Below are positions 32,817-41,514 of a stretch of DNA of 64,000 nt, in pieces. The stretch covers positions 434,001 to 498,000 of the forward strand of contig NZ_JALIGC010000038.1 in NCBI RefSeq assembly GCF_024764775.1, read 5' to 3'. The position numbers and the translations under genes are program-made. The notes beneath the pieces were generated by a model. That model was not told where the DNA came from. It made no database searches and saw nothing but the letters and a program-made list of their open reading frames with translations. Within the stretch, counting starts at the first letter, position 1, and every line of letters begins with the position of its first letter. This DNA is from Scandinavium manionii (lineage in GTDB: Bacteria; Pseudomonadota; Gammaproteobacteria; Enterobacterales; Enterobacteriaceae).

Positions 32817-32960
32817 GAACCTATCCCAGTAGGCGTTATTGGCGCAGACAGTTTGAACACGGACAGCGCGGAGAAACCGGAGCGTACACGTAGTACGTGA
32901 GGATTTCGAGCACTGCCAGGTTCAAAATGGCAAGCAAAATAGCCCTAATGGGATAGGTTC
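32817..32960. repeat. 144-base palindromic intergenic repeat
   Basis: The element begins GAACCTATCCCAGTAGG and ends CCTAATGGGATAGGTTC, inverted copies of each other. Its centre carries the perfect palindrome CACGTA-G-TACGTG (32887-32899). Related sequences recur between genes in E. coli and relatives (RSA-like intergenic repeats), which I judge from memory. It sits in the 577-base gap 32602-33178 between divergent crfC and yjdM. Apart from this repeat I see only AT-rich promoter sequence there, with no gene. Confidence 0.75.
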
Positions 32961-33178
32961 TTAGTAATAATCAGAAATACGATCCTCAACATAACGCAAA
33001 CAACATTACTCGGCAATTTCGAAACATAAAAAATTGAACAGCTTAACGTAAGCGGTACAGGCTGGGGGATAAATAGTCCCGACAACCGTAAGGACATGCG
33101 ATATAATGAGTCATACTTTTAGCGCTCAGCGGCAGTTTGCACGGTCTGTGGCGCATTTTCAATTATTACGAGGTTACT

Positions 33179-33514
33179 ATGTCTCTGCCACACTGCCCAA
33201 AATGCAATTCCGAATACACCTATGAAGACAGCGGCATGTTCATCTGCCCTGAGTGCGCCCACGAGTGGAACGACGCAGAGCCTTCTAACGACGGTGACGA
33301 GCTTATCGTTAAAGATGCCAACGGCAACCTACTGGTCGACGGCGACAGTGTGACCGTGGTGAAAGATCTGAAGGTTAAGGGCAGCTCTTCGATGCTGAAA
33401 ATCGGCACCAAAGTGAAGAATATCCGCCTCGTTGAAGGCGATCACAACATCGACTGCAAAATTGACGGTTTTGGCCCAATGAAGCTGAAATCTGAGTTCG
33501 TGAAAAAGAACTGA
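33179..33514 (+). CDS. yjdM: Zinc-ribbon protein YjdM (formerly PhnA)
   Basis: A 111-residue protein with an N-terminal zinc ribbon (CPKCNSEYTYEDSGMFICPEC, four cysteines) and a C-terminal beta-rich domain (GDSVTVVKDLKVKGSSSMLKIGTKVK). It was once thought to act in phosphonate use, but the family's function is not settled. An upstream in-frame start would add 14 residues. ATG 33179 follows ACGAGG and gives the family N-terminus MSLPHCPKC. It is separated from yjdN by a BIME. Confidence 0.95.
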   Translation: MSLPHCPKCNSEYTYEDSGMFICPECAHEWNDAEPSNDGDELIVKDANGNLLVDGDSVTVVKDLKVKGSSSMLKIGTKVKNIRLVEGDHNIDCKIDGFGPMKLKSEFVKKN

Positions 33515-33527
33515 TCCCGCGCCAAAT

Positions 33528-33596
33528 CGCCCGACGGCGCTCTGCTTGCCAGGCCTATACCTTCGTAGGCCCGATAAGCATCAGCGCCATCGGGCA
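33528..33596. repeat. BIME: two REP palindromes between yjdM and yjdN
   Basis: Two inverted REP units, one ending GCCAGGCCTA and the other starting GTAGGCCCGATAAGC and ending CATCGGGCA, flank a short linker. Related units occur at 48622, 55261 and 61018 in this window. Confidence 0.85.
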
Positions 33597-33670
33597 AAAA
33601 CCTACCGCCTGGTTATATTAACGCAAGGTAACTATAGTTATCGGGTCCCCCTTTACCCGAGGTTATGGTT

Positions 33671-34105
33671 ATGCCGTTAAATCCCTACATCTCTTTTTCC
33701 GGCAACTGCGCCGAGGCCCATGCTTTTTATCAGCAGGCATTAAACGCTGAACTGGGCTACAAAATCACCTTCGGCGAAATGCCAAAATCCGATCAGAACA
33801 GCGAAGAAGTCTGCCCCTCCGGCATGGCTTTTCCACCTGATGCCATCGCCCACTCTAACGTCCGCATTGCGGGCAGCGAGATAATGATGAGCGACGGGAT
33901 GACCGGCAGCGTCAGCTATTCCGGTTTTACGCTGGTGCTCGACACCCAGGATGTCAACGAAGGGAAAGGCTGGTTCGATGCCCTCGCCGAGGGCGGCATG
34001 ATTGAAATGGACTGGCAGGAAACGTTCTGGGCCCACGGATTCGGCAAAGTCACCGATAAATTCGGCGTGCCGTGGATGATCAACGTCGTCAAACAACCGC
34101 AGTAA
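33671..34105 (+). CDS. yjdN: VOC-family protein YjdN (formerly PhnB)
   Basis: A glyoxalase/bleomycin-resistance (VOC) fold protein of 144 residues resembling 3-demethylubiquinone methyltransferase-like PhnB proteins. Conserved segments are ISFSGNCAEAHAFYQQ, IMMSDGMTG and ETFWAHGFGKVTDKFGVPWMIN. Two ATG codons, at 33665 and 33671, are available. The second is better spaced from CGAGGT and matches the usual N-terminus. Activity is unknown. It lies just ahead of the phn operon but has a separate history. Confidence 0.9.
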   Translation: MPLNPYISFSGNCAEAHAFYQQALNAELGYKITFGEMPKSDQNSEEVCPSGMAFPPDAIAHSNVRIAGSEIMMSDGMTGSVSYSGFTLVLDTQDVNEGKGWFDALAEGGMIEMDWQETFWAHGFGKVTDKFGVPWMINVVKQPQ

Positions 34106-34168
34106 TCTCCCCCCCAGGGCGGCCCGCCCCGCCCTGTCATACGCCCTACTTCAACTCTTCATCGTTCA

Positions 34169-34208
34169 GTCACCGCACCTTAACCGGAGTGTCATATTTT
34201 CGCGTCAC
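34169..34208 (+). promoter_or_regulatory. Candidate PHO box upstream of phnF
   Basis: GTCA-type half-sites occur at 34169, 34191 and 34204, with a TTAACC element about one 11-base repeat after the first. TGTCATATTTTCGCGTCAC is the best pair. PhoB activates phn operons through 11-base direct repeats of this kind. It would make phnF the first gene of the operon here. The spacing of the last half-site (13) is imperfect. Confidence 0.5.
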
Positions 34209-34265
34209 CCTATCGGCATATTTTCACTCATCCGCGAAAGTGACGTTGAAGAGGTGTTCCTTATG

Positions 34266-34991
34266 ATGCACTTGTCCAGACATCCGACCAGTTACCCAAC
34301 GCGTTACGAGGAAATTGCCGCCCTGCTTGAGCAGGAGCTACGTAACCAGTATCGCTGCGGCGACTACCTTCCCGCTGAACATCAGCTTGCCGCCCGCTTT
34401 GACGTTAATCGTCACACCCTGCGCCGCGCCATCGATCAACTGGTGGAAAAAGGCTGGGTGCAGCGTCGTCAGGGCATTGGCGTGCTGGTGCTGATGCGCC
34501 CGTTTGACTACCCGCTCAACGCTCAGGCCCGCTTCAGCCAGAATCTGCTCGACCAGGGCAGCCACCCGACCAGCGAAAAACTGCTCTCGGTACTGCGCCC
34601 GGCCTCGGGTCACGTGGCCGATGCACTGGGTATTCAGGAGGGCGACAACGTCATCCACCTGCGCACCCTGCGCCGCGTCAACGGCGTCGCGCTGTGCATC
34701 ATCGATCACTACTTTTCCGATATGCGTTTCTGGCCCACGCTTCAGCGTTTCAACTGCGGTTCGCTGCACGATTTCCTGCGTGAAGAACTGGCCCTCGAAC
34801 TGACTCGCACGCAAACACGGGTAGGCGCCCGCCGTGCTCAGGCCAAAGAGAGCAAGGTGCTGGAAATCCCGAACATGGCGCCGCTGCTTTGCGTGCGCAC
34901 CCTGAACCATCGTGAAGGCGACGTTAACGCGGCGGAATACTCCGTCAGCCTGACCCGCGCCGACATGATTGAATTCACAATGGAGCATTGA
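34266..34991 (+). CDS. phnF: GntR/HutC-type phosphonate operon regulator PhnF
   Basis: A 241-residue regulator with an N-terminal winged helix (RYEEIAALLEQELRNQYRCGDYLPAEHQLAARF, then VNRHTLRRAIDQLVEKGWVQR) and a C-terminal UbiC-like ligand-binding domain. In the family PhnF represses phn genes. ATG 34266 gives MHLSRHPTSYPTRYEE as in E. coli; ATG 34263 and GTG 34254 are alternatives. GAGGTG lies 10 bases upstream. phnC, phnD and phnE, which precede phnF in E. coli, are absent, so PhnF heads the operon. Confidence 0.94.
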   Translation: MHLSRHPTSYPTRYEEIAALLEQELRNQYRCGDYLPAEHQLAARFDVNRHTLRRAIDQLVEKGWVQRRQGIGVLVLMRPFDYPLNAQARFSQNLLDQGSHPTSEKLLSVLRPASGHVADALGIQEGDNVIHLRTLRRVNGVALCIIDHYFSDMRFWPTLQRFNCGSLHDFLREELALELTRTQTRVGARRAQAKESKVLEIPNMAPLLCVRTLNHREGDVNAAEYSVSLTRADMIEFTMEH

Positions 34992-35444
34992 ATGCCTTTC
35001 GATACCGCCACCCGTCAGCGCTGGATGTCGGCGCTGGCCCACAGTCAGCCGGCCGAACTTGCCACCCGTATGCAGGCCCTGAAGCTCTCGCCGGAATATG
35101 AAATCCTCCGCACGCCAGAAAGCGGCCTGGTGCAAATCCAGGCCCGGATGGGCGCGACCGGTTCACGATTCTTCGCCGGAGACGCCACCCTGACCCGCGC
35201 CACCGTACGACTGAACGACGGCACGCTGGGCTACAGTTGGGTGCTGGGCCGCGATAAAACCCACGCCGAACGCTGCGCGGCGATCGACGCCTTGCTGCAA
35301 ACCCAGGCCCATTTTCAGACCCTGATGGAAACCCTGATTGCCCCGCTGGAAGCCGATCGTGAGGCCCGCATTGCCGCGCGCCACGCCGAAGTGAACGCCA
35401 GCCGGGTGGACTTCTTTACCTTAGTGCGTGGAGACAACGCATGA
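34992..35444 (+). CDS. phnG: Carbon-phosphorus lyase core subunit PhnG
   Basis: Subunit of the PhnGHIJ core complex, which with PhnI, PhnH and PhnL displaces adenine from ATP to give ribose 1-alkylphosphonate 5-triphosphate. The 150-residue product starts directly at the phnF stop (no gap) and overlaps phnH by 4 bases. Conserved segments include DTATRQRWMSALAHSQPAEL, GATGSRFFAGDATLTRA and TLGYSWVLGRDKTHAERCA. Confidence 0.96.
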   Translation: MPFDTATRQRWMSALAHSQPAELATRMQALKLSPEYEILRTPESGLVQIQARMGATGSRFFAGDATLTRATVRLNDGTLGYSWVLGRDKTHAERCAAIDALLQTQAHFQTLMETLIAPLEADREARIAARHAEVNASRVDFFTLVRGDNA

Positions 35445-36037
35445 CCCTTACTTCAGAACTCAAGACCGCTTTTCCTCATCCGGTGCAGGATGCCCAGCAC
35501 AGTTTCCGGCGTCTGCTGAAAGCCATGAGCGAGCCGGGCGTGATTGTCTCGCTGCATCAGCATAAACACGGCTGGCAGCCGCTCTCCCCGGCGACCACCA
35601 GCGTGCTGCTGACTCTGGCGGATAACGATACGCCAGTGTGGCTGTCGGCCTCCGTTGATAACGACATCGCACGCCAGAACCTGCGTTTTCACATCAATGC
35701 GCCACTGGTCGAACAGCCACAGCACGCGCTGTTTGCCGTCACCGACGCGTCGATCAGCGCCGAACAGCTGAACGCCCTGTCGGCGGGCAGCGCGATTGCA
35801 CCGGAAACCAGCGCCACGCTGATTGTGCAGCTCAGCAGCCTGAGCGGGGGCCGGATGCTGCGCCTGACCGGGGCCGGGATCAACGAAGAACGGATGATTG
35901 CCCCGCAGCTGCCGGAATGCATTCTTCACGAATTGACCGAACGCCCGCACCCGTTCCCGCTGGGCGTGGACCTGATCCTGACCTGCGGCGAACGCCTGCT
36001 GGCTATTCCGCGCACCACTCACGTGGAGGTGTGCTGA
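35441..36037 (+). CDS. phnH: Carbon-phosphorus lyase core subunit PhnH
   Basis: Core subunit of 198 residues with a PLP-transferase-like fold lacking the cofactor. It forms part of the PhnGHIJ hexadecamer. It starts MTLTSELKTAFPHPVQDAQH and ends in RTTHVEVC. It overlaps phnG by 4 bases (ATGA) and phnI by one base (TGATG). Confidence 0.96.
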   Translation: MTLTSELKTAFPHPVQDAQHSFRRLLKAMSEPGVIVSLHQHKHGWQPLSPATTSVLLTLADNDTPVWLSASVDNDIARQNLRFHINAPLVEQPQHALFAVTDASISAEQLNALSAGSAIAPETSATLIVQLSSLSGGRMLRLTGAGINEERMIAPQLPECILHELTERPHPFPLGVDLILTCGERLLAIPRTTHVEVC

Positions 36038-37101
36038 TGTACGTCGCCGTCAAAGGGGGCGAAAAGGCCATCGATGCCGCACACGCCCTACAGGAACAAA
36101 AGCGCCGCGGCAATGCACAGCTGCCCGAGCTTAGCGTCGCGCAAATTGAACAACAGCTGAATCTCGCCGTCGACCGCGTGATGACCGAAGGCGGCATTGC
36201 CGACCGCGAGCTGGCGGCCCTGGCGCTGAAACAGGCCAGCGGCGACAACGTCGAAGCCATTTTCCTGCTGCGCGCCTATCGCACCACCCTGCCACGTCTG
36301 GCGGTGAGCGAACCGATTAACACCGCAGAAATGCGCCTCGAACGCCGGATCTCAGCGGTCTATAAAGACGTGCCCGGCGGCCAGCTGCTCGGCCCGACGT
36401 ACGATTACACCCACCGTCTGCTCGATTTCACGCTGCTCGCCAACGGTGAGACGCCACAGGTTGCCACAAGCGTAGAGCAACCCGCCGCGTCACCGCATGT
36501 GTTCAGCCTGCTGACTCGCCAGGGACTGGCGAAGGTGGAGGAAGATGCCGGTGAAACGCCGGACGACATCACCCGCACGCCCTCGGTATATCCGTGCTCC
36601 CGCGCTTCACGTTTACAACAGCTGATGCGCGGCGACGAAGGCTATCTGCTGGCGATGGCCTACTCCACGCAGCGCGGTTATGGGCGCAATCACCCGTTTG
36701 CCGGGGAAATCCGCAGCGGCCACATTGATGTGGAAATCGTGCCGGAAGAGTTAGGATTTGCGGTGAACGTCGGCGAACTGCTGATGACCGAATGCGAAAT
36801 GGTTAACGGTTTTGTCGCGCCAGACGAGCAGGCCCCGCACTTCACCCGCGGCTACGGCCTGGTGTTTGGCCTCAGCGAACGCAAAGCGATGGCGATGGCG
36901 TTGATGGACCGCGCACTGCAAGCCCCGGACTACGACGAACACATCGCAGGCCCCGCGCAGGACGAAGAATTCGTGCTGGCCCACGCCGATAACGTCGAAG
37001 CCGCCGGGTTCGTCTCGCACCTCAAACTGCCTCACTACGTCGATTTCCAGGCCGAACTGGAACTGCTCAAACGCCTGCAACAGGAGCGCCATCGTGGCTA
37101 A
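36037..37101 (+). CDS. phnI: Carbon-phosphorus lyase core subunit PhnI
   Basis: The nucleosidase-type subunit that, with PhnGHL, couples phosphonate to the ribose of ATP. The 354-residue product begins MYVAVKGGEKAIDAAHAL, matching E. coli in length. A longer frame starting in phnH is open but overlaps it wholly, and ATG 36037 with GGAGGTG upstream is clearly the start. It overlaps phnJ by 8 bases. Highly conserved VYPCSRASRLQQLMRGDEGY is present. Confidence 0.97.
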   Translation: MYVAVKGGEKAIDAAHALQEQKRRGNAQLPELSVAQIEQQLNLAVDRVMTEGGIADRELAALALKQASGDNVEAIFLLRAYRTTLPRLAVSEPINTAEMRLERRISAVYKDVPGGQLLGPTYDYTHRLLDFTLLANGETPQVATSVEQPAASPHVFSLLTRQGLAKVEEDAGETPDDITRTPSVYPCSRASRLQQLMRGDEGYLLAMAYSTQRGYGRNHPFAGEIRSGHIDVEIVPEELGFAVNVGELLMTECEMVNGFVAPDEQAPHFTRGYGLVFGLSERKAMAMALMDRALQAPDYDEHIAGPAQDEEFVLAHADNVEAAGFVSHLKLPHYVDFQAELELLKRLQQERHRG

Positions 37102-37939
37102 TCTCAGCGGTTATAACTTCGCGTATCTCGACGAACAGACCAAGCGCATGATCCGCCGCGCCATTCTGAAAGCCGTCGCGATCCCCGGCTATCAGGTGCC
37201 GTTCGGCGGGCGTGAAATGCCGATGCCGTACGGCTGGGGCACCGGCGGCATTCAGCTCACCGCCAGCGTGATCGGCGAGGCAGATGTGCTGAAAGTGATT
37301 GACCAGGGCGCCGACGACACCACCAACGCCGTGTCGATTCGCAACTTCTTCAAACGCGTCACTGGGGTGAACACCACCGAAAAAACCGAAGACGCGACGC
37401 TGATCCAGACCCGCCACCGGATCCCAGAAACGCCGCTGACCGAAGATCAGATCCTGATCTTCCAGGTGCCGATCCCGGAACCGCTGCGCTTTATCGAGCC
37501 GCGCGAAACCGAAACCCGCACCATGCACGCGCTGGAAGAGTACGGCGTAATGCAGGTGAAACTGTACGAAGACATCGCCCGTTTCGGCCATATCGCCACC
37601 ACCTACGCCTATCCGGTTAAGGTCAACGATCGCTACGTGATGGATCCCTCACCTATCCCGAAATTCGATAACCCGAAAATGGACAGGATGCCTGCGCTGC
37701 AGTTGTTCGGGGCCGGACGTGAAAAACGTATCTACGCCGTGCCGCCGTACACCAAAGTGGAAAGCCTCGATTTCGACGATCACCCGTTCACGGTTCAGGC
37801 CTGGGATGAGCCCTGCGCCATCTGCGGTTCGCGCCACAGCTATCTCGACGAAGTGGTGCTCGATGACACCGGCAAACGGATGTTTGTCTGCTCCGATACC
37901 GATTACTGCCGCCAACAGAGCGAGGCGTTAAGCCAATGA
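37094..37939 (+). CDS. phnJ: Carbon-phosphorus lyase PhnJ (radical SAM)
   Basis: The enzyme that breaks the C-P bond of ribose 1-alkylphosphonate 5-phosphate by radical chemistry, releasing the alkane (methane from methylphosphonate) and a cyclic phosphate. The 281-residue protein has the unusual cysteine arrangement Cys241, Cys244, Cys266 and Cys272 (CAICGS then FVCSDTDYC), all conserved. The start is GTG 37094 inside the end of phnI. The last four bases overlap phnK. Confidence 0.97.
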   Translation: MANLSGYNFAYLDEQTKRMIRRAILKAVAIPGYQVPFGGREMPMPYGWGTGGIQLTASVIGEADVLKVIDQGADDTTNAVSIRNFFKRVTGVNTTEKTEDATLIQTRHRIPETPLTEDQILIFQVPIPEPLRFIEPRETETRTMHALEEYGVMQVKLYEDIARFGHIATTYAYPVKVNDRYVMDPSPIPKFDNPKMDRMPALQLFGAGREKRIYAVPPYTKVESLDFDDHPFTVQAWDEPCAICGSRHSYLDEVVLDDTGKRMFVCSDTDYCRQQSEALSQ

Positions 37940-38694
37940 ATCAGCCGTTACTTTCGGTCAATAACCTGACCCATCTTTATGCGCCGGGCAAAGGCTTCAG
38001 CGACGTGTCGTTCGACCTGTGGCCGGGCGAAGTGCTGGGCATCGTCGGGGAATCCGGCTCCGGCAAAACCACGCTGCTGAAGTCGATTTCCGCACGCCTT
38101 TCGCCGCAGCAGGGTGACGTGATTTACGAAAACCAGTCGCTGTACGGTATGTCGGAAGGCGAGCGCCGCCGCCTGCTGCGCACCGAATGGGGCGTGGTGC
38201 ATCAGCATCCGATGGACGGCCTGCGTCGTCAGGTATCGGCGGGGGGCAACATCGGCGAACGGCTGATGGCCACCGGGGGGCGCCATTACGGCAACATCCG
38301 TCAAACCGCCGCGCAATGGCTGGAGGCGGTGGAAATTCCACCGTCGCGCATTGATGAGCTGCCGACCACCTTTTCCGGCGGCATGCAGCAGCGCCTGCAA
38401 ATCGCCCGCAACCTGGTGACGCACCCGAAGCTGGTGTTTATGGACGAGCCGACCGGCGGCCTGGATGTGTCCGTGCAGGCGCGTTTGCTCGACCTGCTGC
38501 GCGGCCTGGTGGTGGAACTGGATCTGGCGGTGGTGATAGTTACCCATGATTTGGGCGTCGCTCGCCTGCTGGCGGACCGTCTGATGGTGATGAAAGAGGG
38601 CCGGGTGGTGGAAAGTGGATTAACCGACCGCGTGCTCGACGACCCGCTTCATCCGTACACCCAGCTGCTGGTTTCCTCCGTTTTGCAGAATTAA
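37936..38694 (+). CDS. phnK: ABC-type ATPase PhnK of the C-P lyase complex
   Basis: A 252-residue ABC ATPase that docks on the PhnGHIJ core rather than on a membrane permease. Walker A is GESGSGKTT, the signature is TFSGGMQQRLQIARN, Walker B is LVFMDEPTGGLD and the switch is HD in VTHDLGVA. The start overlaps the phnJ stop by 4 bases. It resembles oligopeptide-transport ATPases but sits in the phn operon. Confidence 0.96.
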   Translation: MNQPLLSVNNLTHLYAPGKGFSDVSFDLWPGEVLGIVGESGSGKTTLLKSISARLSPQQGDVIYENQSLYGMSEGERRRLLRTEWGVVHQHPMDGLRRQVSAGGNIGERLMATGGRHYGNIRQTAAQWLEAVEIPPSRIDELPTTFSGGMQQRLQIARNLVTHPKLVFMDEPTGGLDVSVQARLLDLLRGLVVELDLAVVIVTHDLGVARLLADRLMVMKEGRVVESGLTDRVLDDPLHPYTQLLVSSVLQN

Positions 38695-38704
38695 GGATCT
38701 GATT

Positions 38705-39385
38705 ATGATTCGCGTTGAAAACCTGAGTAAAACTTTCGTCCTGCATCACCAGAACGGCATCAATCTGCCGGTGTTGTACAAAGCAGAACTGACGGTCAAC
38801 GCCGGTGAATGCGTGGTGCTGCACGGCCATTCAGGCAGCGGAAAATCGACGTTGCTGCGCTCGCTGTACGCTAACTATTTGCCGGATGAAGGGCATATCC
38901 ACATCAAACACGGCGATGAGTGGGTCGATCTCGTCACCGCCCCGGCGCGCAAAGTGCTGGAAGTGCGCAAAGGCACCATCGGCTGGGTCAGCCAGTTCCT
39001 GCGCGTTATCCCACGTATTTCCGCCCTCGACGTGGTGATGCAGCCGCTGCTGGATCTCGGCGTTTCAAAAGAAGATTGCCGCACCAAAGCCTCCAGCCTG
39101 TTGACGCGCCTCAACGTACCGGAACGCCTGTGGCATCTCGCGCCGTCGACGTTTTCCGGCGGCGAACAGCAGCGCGTCAACATCGCCCGCGGCTTCGTGG
39201 TCGACTACCCCATTCTGCTGCTCGACGAACCCACCGCCTCGCTGGATGACAAAAACAGCGCCGCCGTGGTTGAGCTTATCGACGAAGCCAAAGCGCGTGG
39301 CGCGGCCATCGTCGGCATTTTCCATGATGAAGCGGTGCGTAATCGCGTCGCCGACCGTCTGCACCCAATGGGAGCCGCAGCATGA
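38705..39385 (+). CDS. phnL: ABC-type ATPase PhnL of the C-P lyase complex
   Basis: A 226-residue LolD-like ABC ATPase required with PhnGHI for the ATP-dependent transfer of phosphonate to ribose. Walker A is GHSGSGKST, the signature is FSGGEQQRVNIARG, and Walker B is LLLDEPTASLD. It follows phnK after 10 bases and overlaps phnM by 4 bases. Confidence 0.96.
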   Translation: MIRVENLSKTFVLHHQNGINLPVLYKAELTVNAGECVVLHGHSGSGKSTLLRSLYANYLPDEGHIHIKHGDEWVDLVTAPARKVLEVRKGTIGWVSQFLRVIPRISALDVVMQPLLDLGVSKEDCRTKASSLLTRLNVPERLWHLAPSTFSGGEQQRVNIARGFVVDYPILLLDEPTASLDDKNSAAVVELIDEAKARGAAIVGIFHDEAVRNRVADRLHPMGAAA

Positions 39386-40518
39386 TTATCAACAACGTGA
39401 AATTAGTGCTCGAAAATGAAGTGGTTCACGGCTCGGTCGACGTGCAGGACGGCGTTATCCGCACATTTGCCGAAACCCAGAGCCAAAGCCCGCAGGCAAT
39501 GGACGGCGAAGGCGGCTGGCTGCTGCCGGGGCTGATTGAGCTACACACCGATAATCTGGATAAATTTTTCACCCCGCGCCCGAAAGTGGACTGGCCTGCG
39601 CATTCCGCCATGAGCAGCCACGATGCGCTGATGGTGGCGAGCGGGATCACTACGGTGCTGGACGCCGTCGCCATCGGCGATGTGCGCGACGGCGGCGATC
39701 GTCTGGAAAACTTAGAGAAGATGATCAACGCCGTGGAAGACACGCAGAAACGCGGCCTCAACCGCGCCGAGCACCGTCTGCACCTGCGCTGCGAGCTGCC
39801 GCACTTCACCACCCTGCCGCTATTCGAAAAGCTGGTCGACCGCGAACTGGTATCGCTGGTGTCCTTGATGGACCACTCACCGGGCCAGCGTCAGTACGCC
39901 GACCGCTCAAAATATCGCGATTACTATCAGGGCAAATACCATCTGACCAACGAGCAAATGGACAAATTTGAAGAAGAGCAGCTTGAGCTTGCCGCCGAAT
40001 GGTCACAGCCAAACCGGATGGCGATTTCACAGGTCTGCCGCACGCGCAATATTGCGCTGGCAAGTCATGATGATGCCACACATGAACATGTGGTCGAATC
40101 GTTTGATATTGGCAGCGTGATCGCCGAATTTCCCACCACGTTCGAGGCCGCTGAGTCCTCACGCCAGCACGGGATGAACGTGCTGATGGGCGCGCCGAAC
40201 ATCGTGCGCGGCGGTTCGCACTCCGGCAACGTCGCGGCCCATGACCTCGCCTCACGCGGGCTGCTGGATATTCTCTCCTCGGATTATTACCCGGCCAGCC
40301 TGCTTGATGCGGCCTTCCGGATCGCTGACGACGAGCGCAACGCCTACAGCCTGGCGCAGGCCATGCATCTTGTGACGCGCAACCCGGCGCGGGCGCTGAA
40401 CTTGTCTGACCGCGGCATCATCGCTGAGGGTAAACGCGCGGACCTGGTGCTGGCGCACCGCAAAGGCGAACACGTGCATATCGACCACGTGTGGCGCCAG
40501 GGCAAGAGGGTCTTCTGA
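39382..40518 (+). CDS. phnM: Alpha-D-ribose 1-methylphosphonate 5-triphosphate diphosphatase PhnM
   Basis: Amidohydrolase-superfamily enzyme of 378 residues that removes pyrophosphate from the ribose triphosphate intermediate before C-P cleavage. Metal-binding segments are ELHTDNLDKF near residue 55 and LASHDDATHEHV in the C-terminal half. The late FRIADDERNAYSLAQAMHLVTRNPARAL is typical of cyclic amidohydrolases. It overlaps phnN by one base (TGATG). Confidence 0.96.
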   Translation: MIINNVKLVLENEVVHGSVDVQDGVIRTFAETQSQSPQAMDGEGGWLLPGLIELHTDNLDKFFTPRPKVDWPAHSAMSSHDALMVASGITTVLDAVAIGDVRDGGDRLENLEKMINAVEDTQKRGLNRAEHRLHLRCELPHFTTLPLFEKLVDRELVSLVSLMDHSPGQRQYADRSKYRDYYQGKYHLTNEQMDKFEEEQLELAAEWSQPNRMAISQVCRTRNIALASHDDATHEHVVESFDIGSVIAEFPTTFEAAESSRQHGMNVLMGAPNIVRGGSHSGNVAAHDLASRGLLDILSSDYYPASLLDAAFRIADDERNAYSLAQAMHLVTRNPARALNLSDRGIIAEGKRADLVLAHRKGEHVHIDHVWRQGKRVF

Positions 40519-41084
40519 TGACGGGACGGCTTATCTGGTTGGTTGGCCCGTCCGGGTCCGGGAAGGACAGCCTGCTGGCAGCACTTCGCCAGCGGGAGCA
40601 CACGCAAATGCTGGTCGCGCACCGCTACATCACCCGCCCGGCCAACGCCGGGAGTGAAAACCATATTGCGCTCAGCGAACACGAGTTTTTCACCCGCGCG
40701 GAACGCCAGCTGTTCGCCCTGAGCTGGCACGCCAACGCACTGTACTACGGCGTCGGCATTGAAATCGACATCTGGCTGCACGCCGGATTTGACGTGGTAG
40801 TCAACGGTTCACGCGCGCATCTGGCTCAGGCCAAAGCACGCTACGCCGACGCGCTGCTGCCGGTATGTTTGCAGGTTTCTCCGGACGTACTGCGCCAGCG
40901 CCTCGAGCAGCGCGGGCGTGAAACGGAAAACGAGATTGCCCTGCGCCTGGGCAGGGCTGCGCGTTATCCCCTCAGCGACTGTTTGATGCTGAACAACGAC
41001 GGCAGTCTGCTACAGTCTGTGGAAACCTTCATGCGCCTGATCCGCGCCCACGGTAACCAGAAAGAGAGCCAACATGCCCTGTGA
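40518..41084 (+). CDS. phnN: Ribose 1,5-bisphosphokinase PhnN
   Basis: Guanylate-kinase-like enzyme that phosphorylates ribose 1,5-bisphosphate to PRPP, returning C-P lyase products to metabolism. The 188-residue protein has the P-loop GPSGSGKDS at residue 11 and HRYITRPANAGSENHIALS. An upstream start would add nine residues inside phnM; ATG 40518 overlaps the phnM stop. It overlaps phnO by 11 bases. Confidence 0.95.
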   Translation: MTGRLIWLVGPSGSGKDSLLAALRQREHTQMLVAHRYITRPANAGSENHIALSEHEFFTRAERQLFALSWHANALYYGVGIEIDIWLHAGFDVVVNGSRAHLAQAKARYADALLPVCLQVSPDVLRQRLEQRGRETENEIALRLGRAARYPLSDCLMLNNDGSLLQSVETFMRLIRAHGNQKESQHAL

Positions 41085-41505
41085 ACTTCGCCCCGCCACG
41101 CCCGCTGACACCGACGCGGTATACGGGCTTATCTGCGAGCTTAAACAGAAAGAGTACGACCGACAGACCTTCGCGGCGGGCTTTGCCGCGAATCTGAATA
41201 ACCCGAGCCAGCGCTATCAGCTGGCGCTGGTGAACGACGAAATCGTGGGGCTGATTGGCCTGCAAATGATGTTTCCGCTGAACCTCAACTGCTGGATTGG
41301 CGAAATTCAGGAGCTGGTTATTCTGCCGCAGATGCGCGGCCTGAACATCGGCCAGCAGCTGCTGAACTGGGCGGAAGAGGAAGTCCGCCAGCGCGGCGCG
41401 AGCCTGATGGAACTGTCGAGCGGCAAAGTTCGCACCGACGCGCACCGCTTTTACCTGCGCGAAGGCTATCAGCAGAGCCATTTCCGTTTCAAAAAAACGC
41501 TGTAG
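41074..41505 (+). CDS. phnO: Aminoalkylphosphonate N-acetyltransferase PhnO
   Basis: GNAT-family acetyltransferase of 143 residues that acetylates aminoalkylphosphonates such as 1-aminoethylphosphonate, helping their use and detoxification. The acetyl-CoA loop is LPQMRGLNIGQQLL, preceded by IGEIQELVI, and the C-terminal DAHRFYLREGYQQSHFRF is typical. It overlaps phnN by 11 bases and lies 9 bases before phnP. Confidence 0.94.
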   Translation: MPCELRPATPADTDAVYGLICELKQKEYDRQTFAAGFAANLNNPSQRYQLALVNDEIVGLIGLQMMFPLNLNCWIGEIQELVILPQMRGLNIGQQLLNWAEEEVRQRGASLMELSSGKVRTDAHRFYLREGYQQSHFRFKKTL

Positions 41506-41514
41506 GAGTCGACC

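Noticed and set aside
35453..36022. Open frame of 189 codons antisense to phnH
   Set aside because: Shadow frame with no start signal; phnH on the other strand is a certain gene.
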